The notes under the pieces were generated by a model. The model saw only the letters and a program-made list of their open reading frames with translations, was not told the DNA's origin and did not search any database. Source: Nissolia schottii (Eukaryota > Streptophyta > Magnoliopsida > Fabales > Fabaceae). From it: 64,000 nt of DNA. Positions 22,319-33,962 of the stretch are shown here, piece by piece (the first letter of the stretch is position 1; each line of letters begins with the position of its first letter). The stretch is from contig QANU01013744.1 of assembly GCA_003254905.1 (NCBI GenBank), forward strand, positions 1,242,438-1,306,437, read 5' to 3'. The position numbers were made by a program, and so were the translations under genes.

Positions 22319-25300
22319 ATATACTTTTATTGTTAATTGTTTGTCGTCTTAAATGTTATGCAGCAGGGCGCGTATAATTAATACTCTTTCGTCCTTTTTA
22401 TGTATCACTTTCAACAAATGAATCATGAATATTAAGAAATAATAAAAAGTGATTAATGAAGCAATTTTACTAAACTAACCTTATTTAACTTTTACCTTTT
22501 CCTATTACTATATATTATTATGTTAGTTGCACTACATTTTTAAAGGAACGTGTAACAAGTATGAAAACGGATTATCGAAATACGGAATTTATTTGTCATG
22601 ACCCAACTAGAGTCATGACCGGCACATAAGGAACCACAACCCCTAACAAGTCTCGTATACCAAATTTTTTTTTAGAAACACGGATATATATAGTTTCCCT
22701 TGTATATAGGCTTATCCCAACAAAGAAAACAAACACCTGTAATCAGCTCATATAATTCAACCAATCCATTCATAAATCTAGAAGTTTCTCGCCCTCTCTT
22801 CACCCTCAAAAACTTCTCAAAACACCACACACCTTGCACAAAAAACATAGCTCTCATCCTCCTCTACATAGCCGTAATTTTTGTTTGAAGAAAGGTGGGC
22901 CTTGAACTTGTGTGATGCCTCCCCTTCATGTTAATAGTTTTTCTTGTATAATATTCTTATCTTCTTGATTCCCATGAAAATGGGGTCTTGGGGTGCTTGC
23001 ATGTATGAAAAATGGGATTTTTATGGGTTTCCTAGTACATAGAATACCTCCTAAGCTCTTGCATGTCAAAAATAATTGTAGATTAAGTTTCTCCATGGTT
23101 TTTCCTTCAAGAAAATATAGATTTTATGTTCATCTAATCCCCTAGAATTTCAGCCAAGTTTATCTTTTATGTAAAATAAGTTTCTTTTGATGTTCACCAC
23201 GAAATGGGGTCTTTTGGGTTGAGTTTGTGTGAGAAAAATGGGTTTTCATGAAAGTTTATGTGAACCCATGCATGTGCCATTAGTTCCTCTTGTCCTCTTG
23301 AGTTTTCTATGAGGTTTTCACTAATTAAAACTGTTTTTATATCCCTAAAAGCCCACAGACAGATTTGGTTTCCATGGGTTCCTTAGGATTCCCAAGTGTT
23401 GTTTTATTTCTATTGTGTTCTTGAGTTCCTTATCTCACACCAAGGGAGTTTTATCAGAAGATTTGGTTGTAAAAATATTTGTTTCTCAATATATATCAGT
23501 TGATTCCCTTTTAATTTATAAACCCTCCCTTAGGTTCTTTTAAAAAATATGTTTAGATTTGGCTTCCTTAAAAGATTCAAAACCCTCTTTGTGAAATGAG
23601 TTTTCGTCGAAAAATTAGTTATATGATGAGTTAGGGTTCTCCTATGTGGAATTCAGTTTTGATGAGTTTTTAAGGCTAAGGGTTGTTTTGATAAAGAGTG
23701 TTTGTGTTTTTAAAATCCTAATGATATTCGAAACATGTTTCATGACAAGAGTTTTGGCAAGAAAATAAAGTGTGTGACCTTGTGTATTGCTTGTGTGTGA
23801 TTCTTCCTTGAGTAGGTTTTTAGGGGTAGAGTTTGAATTTCTAAAATGTGTCAATGTTTATGTATTCTTGAACGGTTTAAAAATAAGTGTGTTAACTAGT
23901 CTACAATGAAAAATTGACCTGATGAGCCCTTTTGTAGGTTTATGGTTCGGCCATAAAAGAGTCCTATGATCGACTAGGGTTGGTTTTCCACGATAAGTGT
24001 CTAAGTTATCTATTTCCTTGTGTATAAGTGTGCCTCTAAAGGTTGAATGGTTTTCAAGAATAATAAAGTTAGGGAACGGCGTCGCAATATAATTGATTTT
24101 GGGTTGACTTATGTGGGAAAGTCGGTTATGTGACTTTTGAGTTCACTGTTAGAATACATAGCCATAAAATGGAATATTGTGACTATGGTCTATATTATAA
24201 ATGACTGTGTGAAAATATTGTTGTAATTATGTTCTGAAGAAATTGACTGCTTATACTCTTTATGTAAATGATTATGTTTATGACTGTTCTGACGATATCC
24301 ATGCTAATGATTACGATTACGATGATAACTATTATGAATGAATGCTCATAATCTATTAATTTCATACGTTCATTATCCGGTGTACGCTGTTGTATATGCA
24401 TGCCTATAATTATATTGTCATTATTGCATAAGTGTGTTATAAGATATGAAAGAAGAAATGATTATAAAGATCAGTTATGTTCTCTTTGAGGAAACTATTT
24501 CATAAGACTGTTAATAACTTACTTAAACTACCAAAGCCTGTCTTATGATAGGGCTCCCTTCGTGGAGCGAATCCTTTGGTCCTTAGCGTGGTTAGCAGGT
24601 CACCTCAACGACCTCGTTTGGTTTAGAGGTTGTGTGCTGATAGTATTGGGTTGCACTCAAGGATAAAAAATCCTTTCATTGATGACTAACTATGTCCAAT
24701 TTTTTATATGTGGTTCGCTACCACAGATTGAGCTCAAATCCAGCTATTATTAAATGTTGTATATCCTCGGGAAAATTACCAGTCCCCAATCATACTAAAG
24801 GGTAAAAAGTAATGAATAATAAATGATCGACATTTCATAATGATATCATGCACGACATCTATTATTATGATGTGCACTTATGTTACTCCTGATTATACTT
24901 GTGAATGTTTGGTTAAAGAATAGACTAGGGTATTTGGTAACCGTTCGGGAATAGGTTCAGATAAATAACTGAATTAAACCTTGGTGTATGATCACTTAGA
25001 AATAGTTTGAATGACAGAACCTTATGGGATGCCACTTGTAACATCCCGATTTTCCCCTTAGTAAAGAATTTGCGAAATCAACATAAAATATTTTTCAAAT
25101 CAAGTTGGAAAGGTTAGGATGAGGATTATGAGGCTAGAAACCTCCGCGGAATATAGGGTTTTGCCGGCGCGTGAAATCCCGCAGACAACAAAATGGTAAT
25201 TGTCTGCCGTTGGAGTTTTCTGACATATCAAAGGTATCTGTGAAGAATATTCCTTCGGAGAAAAGTCATAAATTCCTTTGACTAAACTTACCTCCAAGTT

Positions 25301-25602
25301 AAGGGAAATTAGGGGATCGCGACGGTGTGATCAGAATATTTTTTGGACGACCGTGCGCGACGAACCAGGACAGCGAGCGCTCAAAAATGAGCGAAACGGG
25401 GACTGGGAGGACACAAAACCTGAATTCCCCACCTGCATGAATCAGAATTATAGAGAAAAATAATAAAAAAATTAGATTACTATTCATTGATATGACCCTT
25501 CATTTATCTAATTAATTAACTAATTAAATAATTAAATTAGAAATGGCAAAACGGTAAATATGGGATAGGGCAAAATGGGAAAGTAGTGGCAGATTTCATG
25601 GC

Positions 25603-25610
25603 TATAAATA
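25603..25610 (+). promoter_or_regulatory. TATA box inside LTR C
   Basis: GCTATAAATAGCC, a palindromic TATA context, about 570 bp into the LTR, as expected for the retroelement promoter. Confidence 0.6.
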
Positions 25611-25999
25611 GCCAAGTCATATGCCCTCTTAGTCTCACATACACCTTCTAGAGAACCGAAACTCTGCTAGTGTGCACCGCGATTACGCTCCCCGAAGACC
25701 GGCTGAAGCTTGGATGACACCTGGTGCTTGGAGGACAACTTTCTCCCACCTTCCTCATCTCCCAATCAACTCCTAGGAAGTGGGTAACTTAGGCTACTCA
25801 CCTCCTTGGTGGTCTTGAATGCTTATGTGATAATATGGTTGCATGTGAATGATATTGATGTTTTAGGATGTTTGGTTAGGATTGATTATGCATGGAAACA
25901 TTTAGGATGATCCTAGGGGCTGAGTGATGGGTGGAATGTTGTGGTGAAACCTTGGAAAGCATGAAAATGGTTGGAAAGAAAAGAAAAGCTCTCGGGTTA

Positions 26000-26280
26000 T
26001 AGGTGCAGGGAGCTCTAGGGTGCTGATCGGACCAAGATGGTGCTGAGCGGCCTAAGCTTTTCCTGAACCCTAACACGAGAGAAGTTACGTCGTGGGGTGA
26101 GTCAGCTGCAGGGCGCTAAGCGGCAAGCTAGGGCGCTGAGCAGTCTGTGACTTGGACACCACGTAAGTGGATAAGGATGGTTCAGAACCTGAGGGAGGCG
26201 TTGAGCAGCCACCCCATGGGCGCTGAGCAATGATGCATGGCACTGAGCAGTGATGCATGGCGCTGAGCGGCCTGAGAACC
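26000..26280. repeat. GCGCTGAGCGGC motif cluster in LTR C
   Basis: Six or more spaced copies of GCTGAGCGGC-like decamers (for example near 26040, 26115, 26135, 26222, 26262). The same motif recurs in LTRs of other families in this window. Confidence 0.7.
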
Positions 26281-27629
26281 CTAGGGTTCCAGCTAGACTT
26301 GTCCAAAAGAAAAATAGTTTGTAATAGGCCAAGGGTCCCACACCATCCCATCTACATGGATCTATTGCCCAAGAGTAAGTAGTCATACAAGAACGGTATA
26401 AATACAGGTGCATGTGTAACATCCCGCTTTTTCACTGTACGGATAATTAGCGTAATAAATAATTATAGGTTAATTAGGGAAGTAAGAAAATTAAATTAAT
26501 TTTCTAATCATGATTAGGGAATTAAAATGGGAAACTAATAGGTAGAATATCACTAGGAAATAAGTCGTGTCGCGGCATGAGGTTCGACAGACAACCGAAC
26601 AGTCGTTGTTCGCCGATGAAATTTTCTGGCGTGCAAAGGGAGTCCGTGAAAATAATCCTCCAGAAAAAAATTCACAAAACACCTTTAAATATAAATATCT
26701 TTAGGTAGGTGGAAATTAGGGGATCGCGACGGTATAAACGGAATATTTTTCGGACGACCGTGCGCGACACACTGACACTGTGAGTGATAAAACACGAACG
26801 AACCGGAACCGGAATAAAATGAAATTTCAGCAGCTACAAGAAGAAGGGCTGCACAGTTTTTGAAGAGATTTTTGGGACAAAAATCATCCCTTAAATCATG
26901 CTTCCACATGTCCCATCACCATACCTTTCTTACACATGCCCATACCCACCCATACCTAAGCCCATGCCTTACACTATTCACCACCTTTTCTTTATTCAAT
27001 CAACTAATTTCCCTCACAATCTGCCCTCCCAAAGCCGAGCTCTTCTCCCCCATTTTACAAGAGAATTTCATCTTCTACATTCTCCCAAAAACACCTACTA
27101 AGCTAAGCATCAAAGCCCACCACCAAACCACCAAGAGATCAAGCATTTCTTCCACCTCCTTCCACCCTCCAAAACCGAGTCACAGCCCTCAAGTCTCCTC
27201 ACCTTGGTTTCATTTTCTTCCACCCAAAATCTAGAGGAAAAACCTCATCACTCTCCACCTTGCTTAAGGATCTTTACCTTGGAGAAAGGAGAAGCTCAAG
27301 CTTTGGAAGCAACAAGGCCTTTGGGACTTCATTCCAAGCTTCCTTCACCACCACCAGGTTCTTTTATAGGTGGGTAAACTTGGCTTTGGTCACCCCTTGG
27401 TGGCTTATGGTTGCTTGTATGTATTTATGTGATTATATGCCTTATGATAAATGATGTTAGAAATGCTATGTTAGGACTTAGGAGATGATTCTAAAGGATC
27501 CTGTGACCTGGACTAGATAGGATTTGTATGTGTGGAATATGTTTGAAAAACTCAAGAGAAGTCCATGAGAAAAGAGGAAGAAGAAAGCAAGAAAAACCCA
27601 GTATTCGGTTTTAGGTTCGCCAGTAACTG

Positions 27630-28360
27630 TGTAGTGGGTCCGCGGAGGCTCCCTGGTATGTGAGTGTGAGAAAATGAGAAAAAATGAGTAAAGGAGTATG
27701 CGCCGTGTAGTCTGCGGAGAGTGGTTGAAAGGAGTGTGTAGTGATTGAGTGGCACCAGGAACGGTGCTGAGTGGGTTCCGCGGAGGATCCCAGGGAGTGA
27801 ATGTGAGGAAATGAGAGAAAATAAGTAACGAGATAAGTGCTGAGTGTTCCGCGGAGGGTGACTGAGAGGAGTCTAGATAAGTTGATGAGTGGGCACCTGG
27901 GATGGTGTTGATAGGTTCCACGGACAGAGACTGAGAAGAGTCTAGAGAGTTGATGAGCGGGTACCTGGGAGGGTGCCGGTTGGGTTCCACGTAGGATCCC
28001 TGGAGTGACGAGGAGGTTACGAGGAGAGTATTGAGTGGGCACCAGGAGTGGTGTTGATTGGGTTCCGTGGAGGATCCCTAGAGTGATGAGCGGGTTATGT
28101 GAAGAATGTTAAGTGGGTACCGAGAGTGGTGCCGAATGGGTTCCGCGGAGGATCCCTGGAAATGCTGAAAGAGTTACGTGAAAAGTGTTGAGGGAGCACC
28201 AGGAGTGGTGTTGCATGGGTTCCGCGTAGGACCCCTGGAATGTTGAGAAGGTTGTGTGAAGAGTACTGAGTGAGTATCAGTAGTGGTGTAGAGTGGGGTT
28301 CTGCGGAGGATCCCTAGAGTGCGAGTACTGAGTGGGTTCTGCGGAGGGACCCCGAAGTTG
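27630..28360. repeat. Tandem array in LTR A, period about 70-80 bp
   Basis: About ten units marked by GTTCCGCGGAGGATCCCTGG variants (near 27640, 27775, 27845, 27985, 28060, 28140, 28217, 28298, 28336). LTR B carries an unrelated array at the equivalent place. Confidence 0.85.
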
Positions 28361-28843
28361 ATGAGCGAGCACAAGCATGTGCATGATGAATGAATGAGTT
28401 ATGTTATGATGATGTGTGATGATGTATGAGGAATATGTTATGAGGTATGTTTATGATGAGTGCATGACATATTTGTAGGATGATGTATGTGGAACATTGC
28501 ATGTAGAATATGTATGTTAGGAATGATTATGCTGTCATGCATCATGAGAACTAGAGGTTAATCACGTAAAGTTTAAAGAGCATAATTGAACCTTAGGGAA
28601 CAAGTATGTAGCTATATGATAGGATGCATCTCTCTTGGCGGAAACGCCCCTTACCAGTCCCCGCAAAGGGGTGGATTGGTTAATGATGAAGAATGAAAAG
28701 AAAGAAAGAAAGGATGAATGAGAAAGAGGACCAAGAGTTCACGCCTGGCTCGGAAGAACAGAATGAAAAGAAAGAAAGAAAGAAAGGATGAATGAGAATG
28801 AGGACCAGGAGTTCACGCCTGGCTCGGAAGAAAAGAATGAAAA

Positions 28844-29043
28844 GACGCTAACCCGGGTGAGCCGGTATGCGTAAGAAAAGAAAAGAAAGACGCTAACCCG
28901 GGTGAGCCGGTATGCGTAAGAAAAAGAAAGATAAAGATGCTAACCCGGGTGAGCCGGTAAGAATGAGAAGACGCTAACCCGGGCAAGCCGGTAGGCGTAA
29001 GAAAAGAAAAGAAGGACACTAACCCGGGCAAGCCGGTATGCGT
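28844..29043. repeat. Short tandem array in LTR A: CTAACCCGGGTGAGCCGGTA
   Basis: Five units starting near 28844, 28889, 28935, 28969 and 29014, separated by A/G-rich spacers. Each unit contains CCCGGG and GCCGG. Confidence 0.9.
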
Positions 29044-30111
29044 TCCCTGCATAGAATATGAAACAAATGTGTATGAACGATGTGATGAACAAGTATATGA
29101 TGTATAAGTATATGATAAAGTATGTAAGTATGTGTATGAAGTAAGTACCGTCAAGAGAACGCTCGAGATGACTATGTATATACGCGAGAAAAGTTAATAA
29201 GCACGAGAACTTAGATAAGCAAGACTAGTTCCCCAGTCACCTAGTAAAGTAGATAAAGCCGTTCAGGACCTTAGGCCAGATAATAATCAGTAGGATGTTA
29301 GTATGCATGTTCACTTAGAAACACCTGAGCGGCCGGTTGATAAGTGAGTTAAAAAGATTCCCCCCTATGCCAAGGTAAACCATTGAGGACGAATGTTCTC
29401 ACCCCCACTCACTTATGCTTCTAGGAGCAGATGTGAGCTATGAGAAGCAACAAGGGGATCGGCAAAGAACGAAGGACAAGCCATCGATGACAGACAGATA
29501 GATCTTCCAGGCTATGAAGTCATGCTTAGCTAGTTGTACGATGGATGAACTGCTATTATGTGTATGAATGATTATGTCTCGTATATGTAACTATTATTAT
29601 ACGATGTACTTGTTGTAATTGTCTGTGAAGGACCAGGTACTTATGTAAATATTTATGCTATGACTGACTATTCGTTGTAAGCCTCAAGCTCTATCGTTTG
29701 TCTTGTATATATACTTTGATTCACACAAGGCTCATACTTTATGAATAAGCACTCAGCATGAAAAGTTTTAAATTGGTCCATATTTTCCTTAATCTATTAT
29801 TTTCGAAAAAGTAATAAGGGACTATAAGTATTCCCACCAAGTGATTAACAACCTAGTGAGCATTGCATACTACTCGAGGGTATGCAGTTAGCTAGGGTGT
29901 TACAGCATGCATCATGAGGAATGGTTGCCGTAAGGGTTAGGGAAACTATAGATCACTAGAGTGAAGCAACGTAATGTGCGAAGATTATAACTGAATGTAG
30001 GGAACTGGTATATTTCTTAAGAAGACTCGACCACCAAGGGTCGGTTTACCCTGAAGAAAAGACATAGTTATATGATAGGAAATCCCTCTCTTGGCGCGTC
30101 ATACTGACAAG

Positions 30112-30170
30112 NTATGTGAGAATAAGTGCCATTTTGAATGTTGAAAATTGTATGTTTTGGGCACTTATCA
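30112..30170 (-). mobile_element. Collapsed copy of the TGATAAGTGCC LTR family at a single N
   Basis: ACAAG at 30107-30111 directly precedes the lone N (30112), and ACAAG at 30171-30175 directly follows GGGCACTTATCA. The 59 bp between end exactly like LTR E ('tgaaaattgta', then GGCACTTATCA). So one end of an LTR plus both target duplications are present, but the other about 1.4 kb and the TGTTGAAAGC end are missing at the N. An assembly collapse is the simplest reading; a real internal deletion is the alternative. Confidence 0.65.
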
Positions 30171-30320
30171 ACAAGCCCCTTTCCAGTCTAACAAGAAGGA
30201 CTGGGTTATGATTATGATACGTAGACAGTGATCTGAACGCGGGTTTCAACCTGGTAAGAGTGAAAAGAAAGTAAGGAACAGAACAAGAGCTTTTACGTCA
30301 TGACGGTTAAAAGACGAGTA

Positions 30321-30460
30321 TTATGTCCACAAAGTTCGGATAGCTGCATATTATGTCCACGAAGTTCGGACAGCTGCATATCATGTCCATCAGTTCGGAC
30401 ACCAGAAAAGTCGTCCACGCATTTCGAACGCCGAGAAAAGTCATCCTCATATCTCGGACG
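30321..30460. repeat. Short tandem array in LTR C: ATGTCCACGAAGTTCGGACA
   Basis: Four to five units of about 30 bp (near 30321, 30351, 30382, 30411, 30441), the last ones diverged. Its position in the LTR corresponds to the arrays at 28844 in LTR A and 59692 in LTR B. Confidence 0.8.
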
Positions 30461-30985
30461 CATACGAGCCCTCATTTGCCAGTGTTACCACCAGGGTACA
30501 CTCCCGCCATTCTATCAGCTGAATGGTTGTAAGCGTGTTATGGTTGTATGAGGATGACAATCCCGCAATCAAAAAGGGAGTGAGGGCAACCAGTAACGAA
30601 AAGAACGCCGCCACAGGCGTGTAAGAGAATCCCCGACCCCTTATGCATGACATGTATGTGATGAATGTATGCTTGTATAACTATGAATGCATTAAGTAAC
30701 CGTCCACGAACACACCCGAGACGGTCTACGTATACCGCGAGTCAAGATAACAAGCGCGAATGTCTAGGTAAGTAAAGATTAGAGATCCCAATCAACTAGT
30801 AACCAGATAAAGCTGCTCAGGATCATAGGAAAGTTAACAACTAGTAGGGAGTCTAGATGCATGAACACTTAGAGACCTCCTGAGTGGCCTGAACCATAAT
30901 CGAGTTAATCATACCCCTTTGACCTACTGTTATCCACTGGGAACCACACGTTCTCACCCTTACTCGCTTATGACTTCAGGTGAGT

Positions 30986-32974
30986 ATGATGAGCCTGCCG
31001 CCGAGGAAGCGAAGGGTTCTCCGCAGCAAAGTTAGACACAGAGAGCCAGAGACAGGGGACGAGGCGGAGATATGGACGTACTTCATGGTGGACCGCCCTG
31101 ACCATCTGAGCGTAGCCCCAGCAGCTCCCGCCGGACCCGGATCATCTGTTGACGACCCCATCCTCATCAACGTTAACGCAGAGGAGACTCCACCCTATGA
31201 GAAGGATGTGGAAATAGACCCCAACTCTTGGCCACCACGATTGTTGAAAGCTTAATTTGAAACTCTCAGTCGTTTAAAATAATATACCTTCTTTACAGCT
31301 TTCAGATCCTCAAGGGATCCAATTGCAGTATAGTCAGGTATAGTCGTATCCACAGGGAGTTGCAAAAATACCGTTCTTGAGTTTAGTTAATTAAGCAATA
31401 AAGTGAAGGATTGATGATTTGATATTTAAATAAATAAATAAACAACATAAAAATAAATAGGCAACAAATCAGAGGTAGATTCGGAAGCTTGTTAGGAATT
31501 AAATCCTATTATAGTTTCATGCATCCATTTAGTTAGTACAACAGAATTATCATTTCATTGATTGCCTGCCACCAGTTCTTAACTTGTTCATCACTTTCGC
31601 GCATGAAAAGATTATCAGGTTTCCTTTATTAAGTTGTCACTTTCGCACACAAACTTAACAAAGTACACCAGCTTTATTCCAAATGCTAAAACGGCTAATC
31701 CTTCATTCTAGTTACGGCAATGAAGAATTAGATGAATTGATTTAGTTCCAACCAATGATGCCGCTCTCGCACGCAATCAAACAGTTTAGAATCATGCTTT
31801 AGGTAGCAAAGCTAAAACAAGCATTAAGCGTAAAATCATTCAAGCAAATCATAGAAGCTGATAGATTCATATGCAAAAAGTTGCATGGATACAACCATAC
31901 TAAAATATTCATCAAAATCCCAACAACAAGAGGATTAGAAATCCATCTTACAAGAGAATCTCAGAGGCAAGGTTATGGACGCTTACCATGACACGTTCTC
32001 ACGTTGTCATGACAGCGGCCGCCGAGCTTCCTCGATCTCCTAGATCCTTCACCGGCTTCCTCTTTGTTGCTAAACTAACCTAAGCTTTGAAGTACAAAAG
32101 AAATGAGAAAGAAGTGGATTTTGAACTATGGAGGGATCGTTTGAAGTGAATGCTTCGGCATCCTATTTATAGGCCAAAATCTGGAGTCATCGCCGAGCGG
32201 TTAGGGCAACCCGTTGAGTGATTCAGGTGTCACCGCTGAGCGATAATGGTAAATCGTTGAGCGGTTTGGTCTTTTCTGGCAGCTACAGGCTGTCATCATA
32301 AATGCGGCGGCTGTTAGTGGGTGGCGGCGCCGTCTTTGCAGGGTGGCGCCGTCTTGCAGTGCGGTTTCAGGTGTGGCAGGGCAGCGCCAGCCTGTTTGGC
32401 GGATGCAAATTGCTCCGGTGGATATAACCACTGAGCGGCCTGGGGTACCTTGCTCAGCGGTGTTTGTCTGTTGTGCGCTAAGCGACTCTAGGTTACCGCT
32501 GAGCGGTCCCTAGCCTGATTATGACTTTTTCCTTCTTTTGCCTCTTTTGCCCTTTGCTCCATTCTTATGGGATTATTCTTTAATTGATATGCTTGCGTCC
32601 ATCTTTAGAATATATTATAAATCCTACAAAAGTGGGGATTTTAGTTAGATAATTCTTTAAAACATAAGCAGATAAGTGTCTTTTCAATAGGTGAAAATTG
32701 TATAAATTTGGCACTTATCACCTCCACGACAGCTCTACCGCCGAGGCACAGGAAGCGAGTCTCCTTTGTCTACCGCCGATCGTTTTCACCCCGCACCCAT
32801 GGCGTCGAGGCAGGTCCGTCCACAGTGCACCAGGACTTGCCCGACATCTCGGAGACACCCCCGGCCAACGCAGACCATCTCGTTGAGGAGGATCCCACGA
32901 GCGAAGACTCCCCGGAGGAGGAAGACAGCAAGGAGGAGGATGAGGAAGAGGAGAACCCAGACCCCGAAGAGTGA
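30986..32974 (+). pseudogene. Unrecognised acidic-tailed open frame in LTR C, split by LTR E
   Basis: Plus-strand frame from ATG 30986 to 31241, cut by the insertion at 31242-32720, and continuing in the same frame from 32721 to the stop at 32972-32974. Without the insert it would be about 169 codons. The first half is basic then Pro/Ala-rich (PPRKRRVLRSKVRHRE near its start). The second half opens with a similar LPPRHRKRV and ends in an Asp/Glu-rich tail (EEDSKEEDEEEENPDPEE). I do not recognise a family. It lies in the 3' quarter of the LTR. LTRs A and B have only a short, diverged counterpart there, so it may be a real captured or LTR-borne frame, or chance in GC-rich DNA. Confidence 0.4.
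31242..32720 (-). mobile_element. Solo LTR E, TGATAAGTGCC family
   Basis: 1479 bp, TGTTGAAAGC...GGCACTTATCA on the plus strand, reverse oriented relative to the copy at 14208. The TATA box reads TATTTATA at 32164-32171 (minus strand). A cluster of GCTGAGCGG motifs lies at 32190-32505. The immediate flanks (ACGAT and CCTCC) do not form a 5-bp duplication. A 9-nt near-repeat CC(A/T)CCACGA lies at both junctions (31232-31240 and 32721-32729). Confidence 0.8.
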
Positions 32975-33076
32975 CATTGACACTCCCCCTGATTAGTTCA
33001 CTTCTCCCATGACCCAGTCGCCAGCTTTTTGTTGTCGCCCTTTTTGGTAGTGGTATATATGGATCGGTGTTGCCAA

Positions 33077-33078
<2 letters not shown>

Positions 33079-33108
<30 letters not shown>
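33079..33108. repeat. (TG)n microsatellite
   Basis: 'atatatatgtgtgtgtgtgt' type run within LTR C. Confidence 0.85.
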
Positions 33109-33962
33109 ATGTATAGTATGTAGTTTGACTCTTATGCATGTACTGCCAGTATTTGTTGACTTGTATGAACAACTAAGTATGTATATTTGTAATCAAGGTG
33201 TAACTTAGTGACTTGTGGACCCATTATTCTGTTCTTATTGTCTGTATGCGTACTCGCTTTACTATCTTTCCGTTATTCGTATCTATCAAGCGTAAGATAT
33301 AACTAGCATGTGCATGGCTCTTAAGTGAAACCTAAAACTAACTTGTGGTGAAAAAAAATAGGGTCCTTATTTTAAGATAACAGAACTATTTTCCACAAAT
33401 AGCTAGGGACTATGAATATTCTCACACGACTGATAACAGCCTAGCAGACGCGACTTATGACATAAGCATAAGCTGCTAACCCAGGGTGTTACACTACTTA
33501 GTTTGTGCATAGGAACCCTACTAAGGACAATTGTTTTCTTATCCATATTCGTATTTGGTTATAGGTTCCAAGGAAGAGTACGAGGCACATGGCATCGATG
33601 GACCCGATCACATCGTTGGATAGTTAGGATCATCCAAGAGCCATCATACCAAGCCATCGTCCCACAACTCTAGAGTTTTCCTGAGGAGTGAAGCCATGTA
33701 CCTTACCTTAGAATGGGTAAAGTCATGACATATTGGAGTCATCATCCAAGGAGTTTACCTCGTGATGCCTGAGACATTCAGAGATCCCCAACGCGATGTT
33801 TTGCCATGTATTATGTTGTCCCCGATTAGTTTCAATTTTCATTTCAGTTGGCGTTCGTGCCTATACTTGAACTATGTAATGATTGGTATTATTTACCCAT
33901 TAATAACTCTTCCATGAGAGTTATCTTTGGTTGTCCTTTCATATCTCTTTTAGACTAACTCA

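Larger units (their letters stand above)
26415..29904 (+). mobile_element. Solo LTR A (3490 bp), nested in LTR C
   Basis: Starts TGTAACATCCCGC and ends CTAGGGTGTTACA, flanked by a perfect GCATG duplication (26410-26414 and 29905-29909). Very similar to LTR B (56556-60656) over its first about 230 bp and last about 800 bp. No internal domain, primer-binding site or polypurine tract, so it is a recombination-derived solo LTR. The open frames inside it are low-complexity and not genes. Confidence 0.92.
25037..33493 (+). mobile_element. Solo LTR C (probable Ty3/gypsy chromovirus type), carrying nested insertions
   Basis: Starts TGTAACATCCCG and ends GGGTGTTACA, the termini of long plant Ty3/gypsy (Tekay/Del-like) LTRs. 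Flanks are CCACT (25032-25036) and CTACT (33494-33498), a target duplication with one mismatch. Removing LTR A, LTR E and the collapsed fragment leaves about 3.4 kb, close to the 3490 bp of LTR A. It shares a CG-rich block with A and B (GATCGCGACGG...GACCGTGCGCGACG) near 25314-25370. It has a TATAAATA box at 25603-25610. Confidence 0.75.
22594..33730. mobile_element. Solo LTR D (outermost), split by LTR C
   Basis: Starts TGTCATGAC and ends GTCATGACA, a perfect 9-bp terminal inverted repeat. Flanks share TATT (22590-22593 and 33731-33734), only a partial target duplication. Without the insert at 25032-33493 the LTR would be about 2.7 kb. Its left part has the same layout as the long LTRs A and B (CT-rich leader, then 'accagtcccc', then 'gatcacttagaaa'). 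No gag or pol is present. The right boundary is less sure than the left. Confidence 0.5.

Noticed and set aside
22370..22590. Possible Stowaway MITE starting TACTCTTTCGTCC
   Set aside because: The right end does not give a convincing inverted match.
27478..28374. Several 66-170 codon frames on the minus strand
   Set aside because: They are translations of the tandem array of LTR A; Ser/Pro/Thr-rich periodic peptides are a by-product.
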